Part shown: positions 61,856-64,000 of the stretch, one piece after another
How the letters are laid out: every line of letters starts with the position of its first letter
How positions within the stretch are numbered: position 1 is the stretch's first letter
NCBI RefSeq assembly: GCF_900107455.1
Contig: NZ_FNQB01000003.1
Coordinates: 1 to 64,000 of the forward strand
Length of the DNA stretch: 64,000 nt
Direction of reading: 5' to 3'
From: Asanoa ishikariensis
GTDB taxonomy: Bacteria; Actinomycetota; Actinomycetes; Mycobacteriales; Micromonosporaceae
Notes under the pieces: model-generated
The model's input: only the letters and a program-made list of their open reading frames with translations
The model's database searches: none
What the model was told of the DNA's origin: nothing
Program-made: the position numbers and the translations under genes

Positions 61856-64000
61856 TCAGCGGCGGTTGGCCTCGCGGTAGTCGGCCAGGCTGACGGTCAC
61901 GTCCTCGTCGTCCGGGCCGAGGTGGCGCCGCTGGTCGTCGATCAGGTCCGCGAGCAGCAGCGCCGCCTCGCGCGTGCTGCCGCCGCGCGCGAGGTATACG
62001 GCGTGCAGGTGGCGGGAGCGAAACGTCTCACGGTGGTATTCGCCGATGACCCGCTCGCGTGCGGTGATCGCCTCGGACAGCAGCGCCACGGCGCCGAAGA
62101 GGTCACCGGTCTCGCCGGTCCACCGGGCGATGTCGTGGCCGGCGGCCAGGGTCAGCGGATCGTCCACTCCGGACAGCAGGACGAGTGTGTTGCGTACCCG
62201 CTTCAGTTTTTCGATCGCCAGTGTCGGATTGCCGGCCTGCCCGTACCATCTGGCGCTCGCCCATTCGCTGGCGGTCGTGTCGCGATGCGAGGCGCCCAGC
62301 CGCACGGCGCGGGACCGCGCGTTCGCTGCGAGAGCTTCCGCCACCTCGAGCGCGCTCATGCCATCCTGCCGACCCAGGATCCGCCACCGTTCGAACTCGG
62401 TCGCCAAGGTTTCGGGATGGTGACTGCCGATCGTGGCCGACTGGATCCGTTGGATGTCGGCGAGCTCATCCGTCACGTCCGCGCCGCTCCCGCGATCGCG
62501 ACACAATGCCAGGACACGTCGGGTGACCAGCGTGTCCGGGTGGTCCGCGCCCAGCACCTCGGACTGGACGGCCACGACTTCGGACAGGTCGGTCTCGACC
62601 GGCCGCAGATCGCCGGCCCGCGGTGCCGCGCAGGACCAACGGCCGTGAAGCTGACGGGCGAGCAGGGCATCCGGATGCCGTGGGCCCGCTGCCTCGGTCA
62701 GCTCAGCGACACGAACGGCAAGACCGGTGGCCGCCGCTTCGGTGTCCCCGGCGATACCCGTCCAGTGGTCCAGGTCCCGGGTCAGCAGGAGCGTCCAAGG
62801 ATGGTGCTGGCGGTGCTGGCGAGCGGTGGCGTCGACGTACGCGGTCAACGCTGTGCACGCGTCCCGCGCGAGACCAAGGTCCGCTTCGTACGCCCAGATT
62901 GCGTGCTCCGACGCGATAGCTGAGGCGAGCAGGTCTCCGGATCGGGGCAACTGGCTCGCCAGTTGGGAGGCCAACTCGTATGCCCGCTGAGGGAAACCGG
63001 ATCTGCCGGTCCATCGGACCAGCCCCAGCTCACTCGCCGCGGTGTCGGGGTGGTGTTGGCCGAGGACCGCCCGTCGACGCTCGGCGACCTCGGTCATCGC
63101 CTCGGCTGCGGCCAGGGCACCGCCGGCCCGCCCTGCCCACAGCGCGTGTTGATGACGCACGCTGAGCGTCGCCGGGTCGTCCTCGCCCAGCCGGCCGGCC
63201 CGCTCGGTAGCCATGGTGGCCAACCTTTCAGCGGCCGTGGCGGGATCACCGGCGAATCCGGTCCAGACGGCCCACTGGAATCTGGCGTCGTCGGCTGCTT
63301 TCGTGTCGGCCAGGCCGGCAGCCGCGAAAGCGTCGAGGATCTCGCCGAACATCGCGGCGGCGCGCGTCAGTTGGCCCTGGGCTCCAACTTCGTTGGCCAA
63401 GGCGACCCGGCGTGCCAGCGTTTCCGGGTGGTGCGGGCCGAGTGGTTCGATGATCGTCTCGCGATAGGCACGGTTGCGGGCGAGCGCCAGGTCGGCGCCA
63501 GAGTCCGTGCCGCTTCGGTGGGGCGGCGGCAGACCGCGCCGGCGGTGCGCCGTCCGCAACGCCGTGAAAAGCGAGTCGAGCGTCAACAGTGGAGTCGCGC
63601 CGTCGATGCCCTCGCGGAGCAGGCGAATCAGCTCGCCGGTGAAGGCCGTGTGAGGCTCCTCCGGAGGTGCGTGGGCGATCTCGGTGCGGCTGGTCGACGT
63701 GAGGATGTAGGTGCCCGCGATGTCGAACTGCGCGGTGAGCGCCTCGTCGCCGCCGTCCAAGGCGTCTATCGCGCGACCGGAATAGCAACAATCCATGATC
63801 AGCACCCGGGTCGCGGCCCGGGACGACAGGATCTGCCTGCGCAGCACGGTCCACGGCAGCGCGGTGAACCAGGGCAGGTTCGGTCGCGTGCCGGGCAGGG
63901 CCAGCATCAGCTCGCCCGTCTCGTCGACGAGGCCGTGGCCGACGAAGTAGATCAGCAGGACGTCGTCCGCGGCCTCAACCGCCTCCTGCAGTGCCACACC
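61856..64000 (-). CDS. Caspase-like protease with TPR repeats, C-terminal 714 residues (start outside window)
   Basis: The gene runs past the right edge, so the N-terminus is missing. The first visible part is a caspase-like (C14/metacaspase) domain: catalytic His in LIYFVGHGLVD (about 63937), catalytic Cys in IMDCCYSGRA (about 63780-63790), and EIAHAPPEEPHTAFTG near the substrate pocket. From about 63470 to the stop the protein is a long array of TPR units with the phrases HHPETLARR, HPDTAASEL and HPWTLLL, as in NPHP-like TPRs. Caspase-TPR proteins are frequent in actinomycetes and are proposed to act in programmed cell death or phage defence. The right-edge partners are unseen. Confidence 0.85.
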   Translation of the reverse strand, partial: GVALQEAVEAADDVLLIYFVGHGLVDETGELMLALPGTRPNLPWFTALPWTVLRRQILSSRAATRVLIMDCCYSGRAIDALDGGDEALTAQFDIAGTYILTSTSRTEIAHAPPEEPHTAFTGELIRLLREGIDGATPLLTLDSLFTALRTAHRRRGLPPPHRSGTDSGADLALARNRAYRETIIEPLGPHHPETLARRVALANEVGAQGQLTRAAAMFGEILDAFAAAGLADTKAADDARFQWAVWTGFAGDPATAAERLATMATERAGRLGEDDPATLSVRHQHALWAGRAGGALAAAEAMTEVAERRRAVLGQHHPDTAASELGLVRWTGRSGFPQRAYELASQLASQLPRSGDLLASAIASEHAIWAYEADLGLARDACTALTAYVDATARQHRQHHPWTLLLTRDLDHWTGIAGDTEAAATGLAVRVAELTEAAGPRHPDALLARQLHGRWSCAAPRAGDLRPVETDLSEVVAVQSEVLGADHPDTLVTRRVLALCRDRGSGADVTDELADIQRIQSATIGSHHPETLATEFERWRILGRQDGMSALEVAEALAANARSRAVRLGASHRDTTASEWASARWYGQAGNPTLAIEKLKRVRNTLVLLSGVDDPLTLAAGHDIARWTGETGDLFGAVALLSEAITARERVIGEYHRETFRSRHLHAVYLARGGSTREAALLLADLIDDQRRHLGPDDEDVTVSLADYREANRR

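Noticed and set aside
1-64000. Search for tRNA, rRNA, transposases, integrases and phage genes
   Set aside because: No tRNA or rRNA sequence, DDE or recombinase motif, or flanking target-site repeats were recognised by eye. Short tRNAs could be missed without a covariance search.

Overview
This is high-GC DNA with dense, often overlapping genes, many GTG starts and a large set of secreted and regulatory proteins. All of this points to a chromosome of a filamentous, soil-type actinomycete. The gene families would fit Micromonosporaceae or a related group, but that placement is an inference. I see no rRNA, tRNA, CRISPR array, insertion sequence or phage module. The last gene, and the fragment at the very start, run off the window.

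Layout. 0-8.9 kb: small hypothetical proteins, a large secreted NucA/NucB-type nuclease with a lipoprotein behind it, a short reading frame broken by an amber codon, a UPF0126/TRIC membrane protein, and a divergent alpha/beta hydrolase - GntR pair with two operator-like palindromes. 9-17 kb: signalling and conflict-type genes, namely a DUF4062-STAND ATPase whose 3' end looks frameshifted, a membrane-anchored STAND/TPR protein, a small conserved protein, a tyrosinase-like domain fused to a seven-bladed lectin-type propeller, and an LRR protein. 17-25.2 kb: two paralogous secreted ricin-type lectins and a remnant of a third. Between them lie a five-gene ECF sigma/ABC exporter operon with 4-bp overlaps throughout and an HTH-transmembrane-ricin protein. 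25-35.8 kb: metabolic and membrane genes (MmcQ-like, serine/threonine dehydratase-like, YihY, F420 LLM oxidoreductase, VOC) and a GH9 cellulase with a perfect CebR box. 35.8-41.3 kb: a second DUF4062-STAND ATPase, then an operon of two secreted proteins, one with an M64-like zinc site. 41.5-50.1 kb: panD, a D,D-carboxypeptidase, a tannase/feruloyl esterase divergent from a LAL-type LuxR regulator, a DUF308-like membrane protein and a membrane alpha/beta hydrolase. 50.2-53.8 kb: a two-component system, a DUF3291 protein, and a cysteine-rich HTH regulator behind a membrane protein. 53.9-64 kb: an SGNH-hydrolase membrane enzyme, a glycosyltransferase divergent from a TetR regulator, an ECF41 operon (sigma, cupin, epimerase, AttH/CrtC-like) and a caspase-TPR protein.

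How parts work together. Four local circuits can be read from the DNA: the GntR regulator at its two palindromes, CebR-type control of the cellulase, a sequence block shared by the promoter regions of the LAL regulator and the downstream membrane gene, and the ECF41 operon with a candidate autoregulatory promoter. The most unusual items are the tyrosinase-propeller fusion with its recent 294-bp duplications, the HTH-TM-ricin receptor beside the lectins and the ECF/ABC operon, and the large sensor proteins (two DUF4062-STAND, one membrane STAND-TPR, one caspase-TPR).
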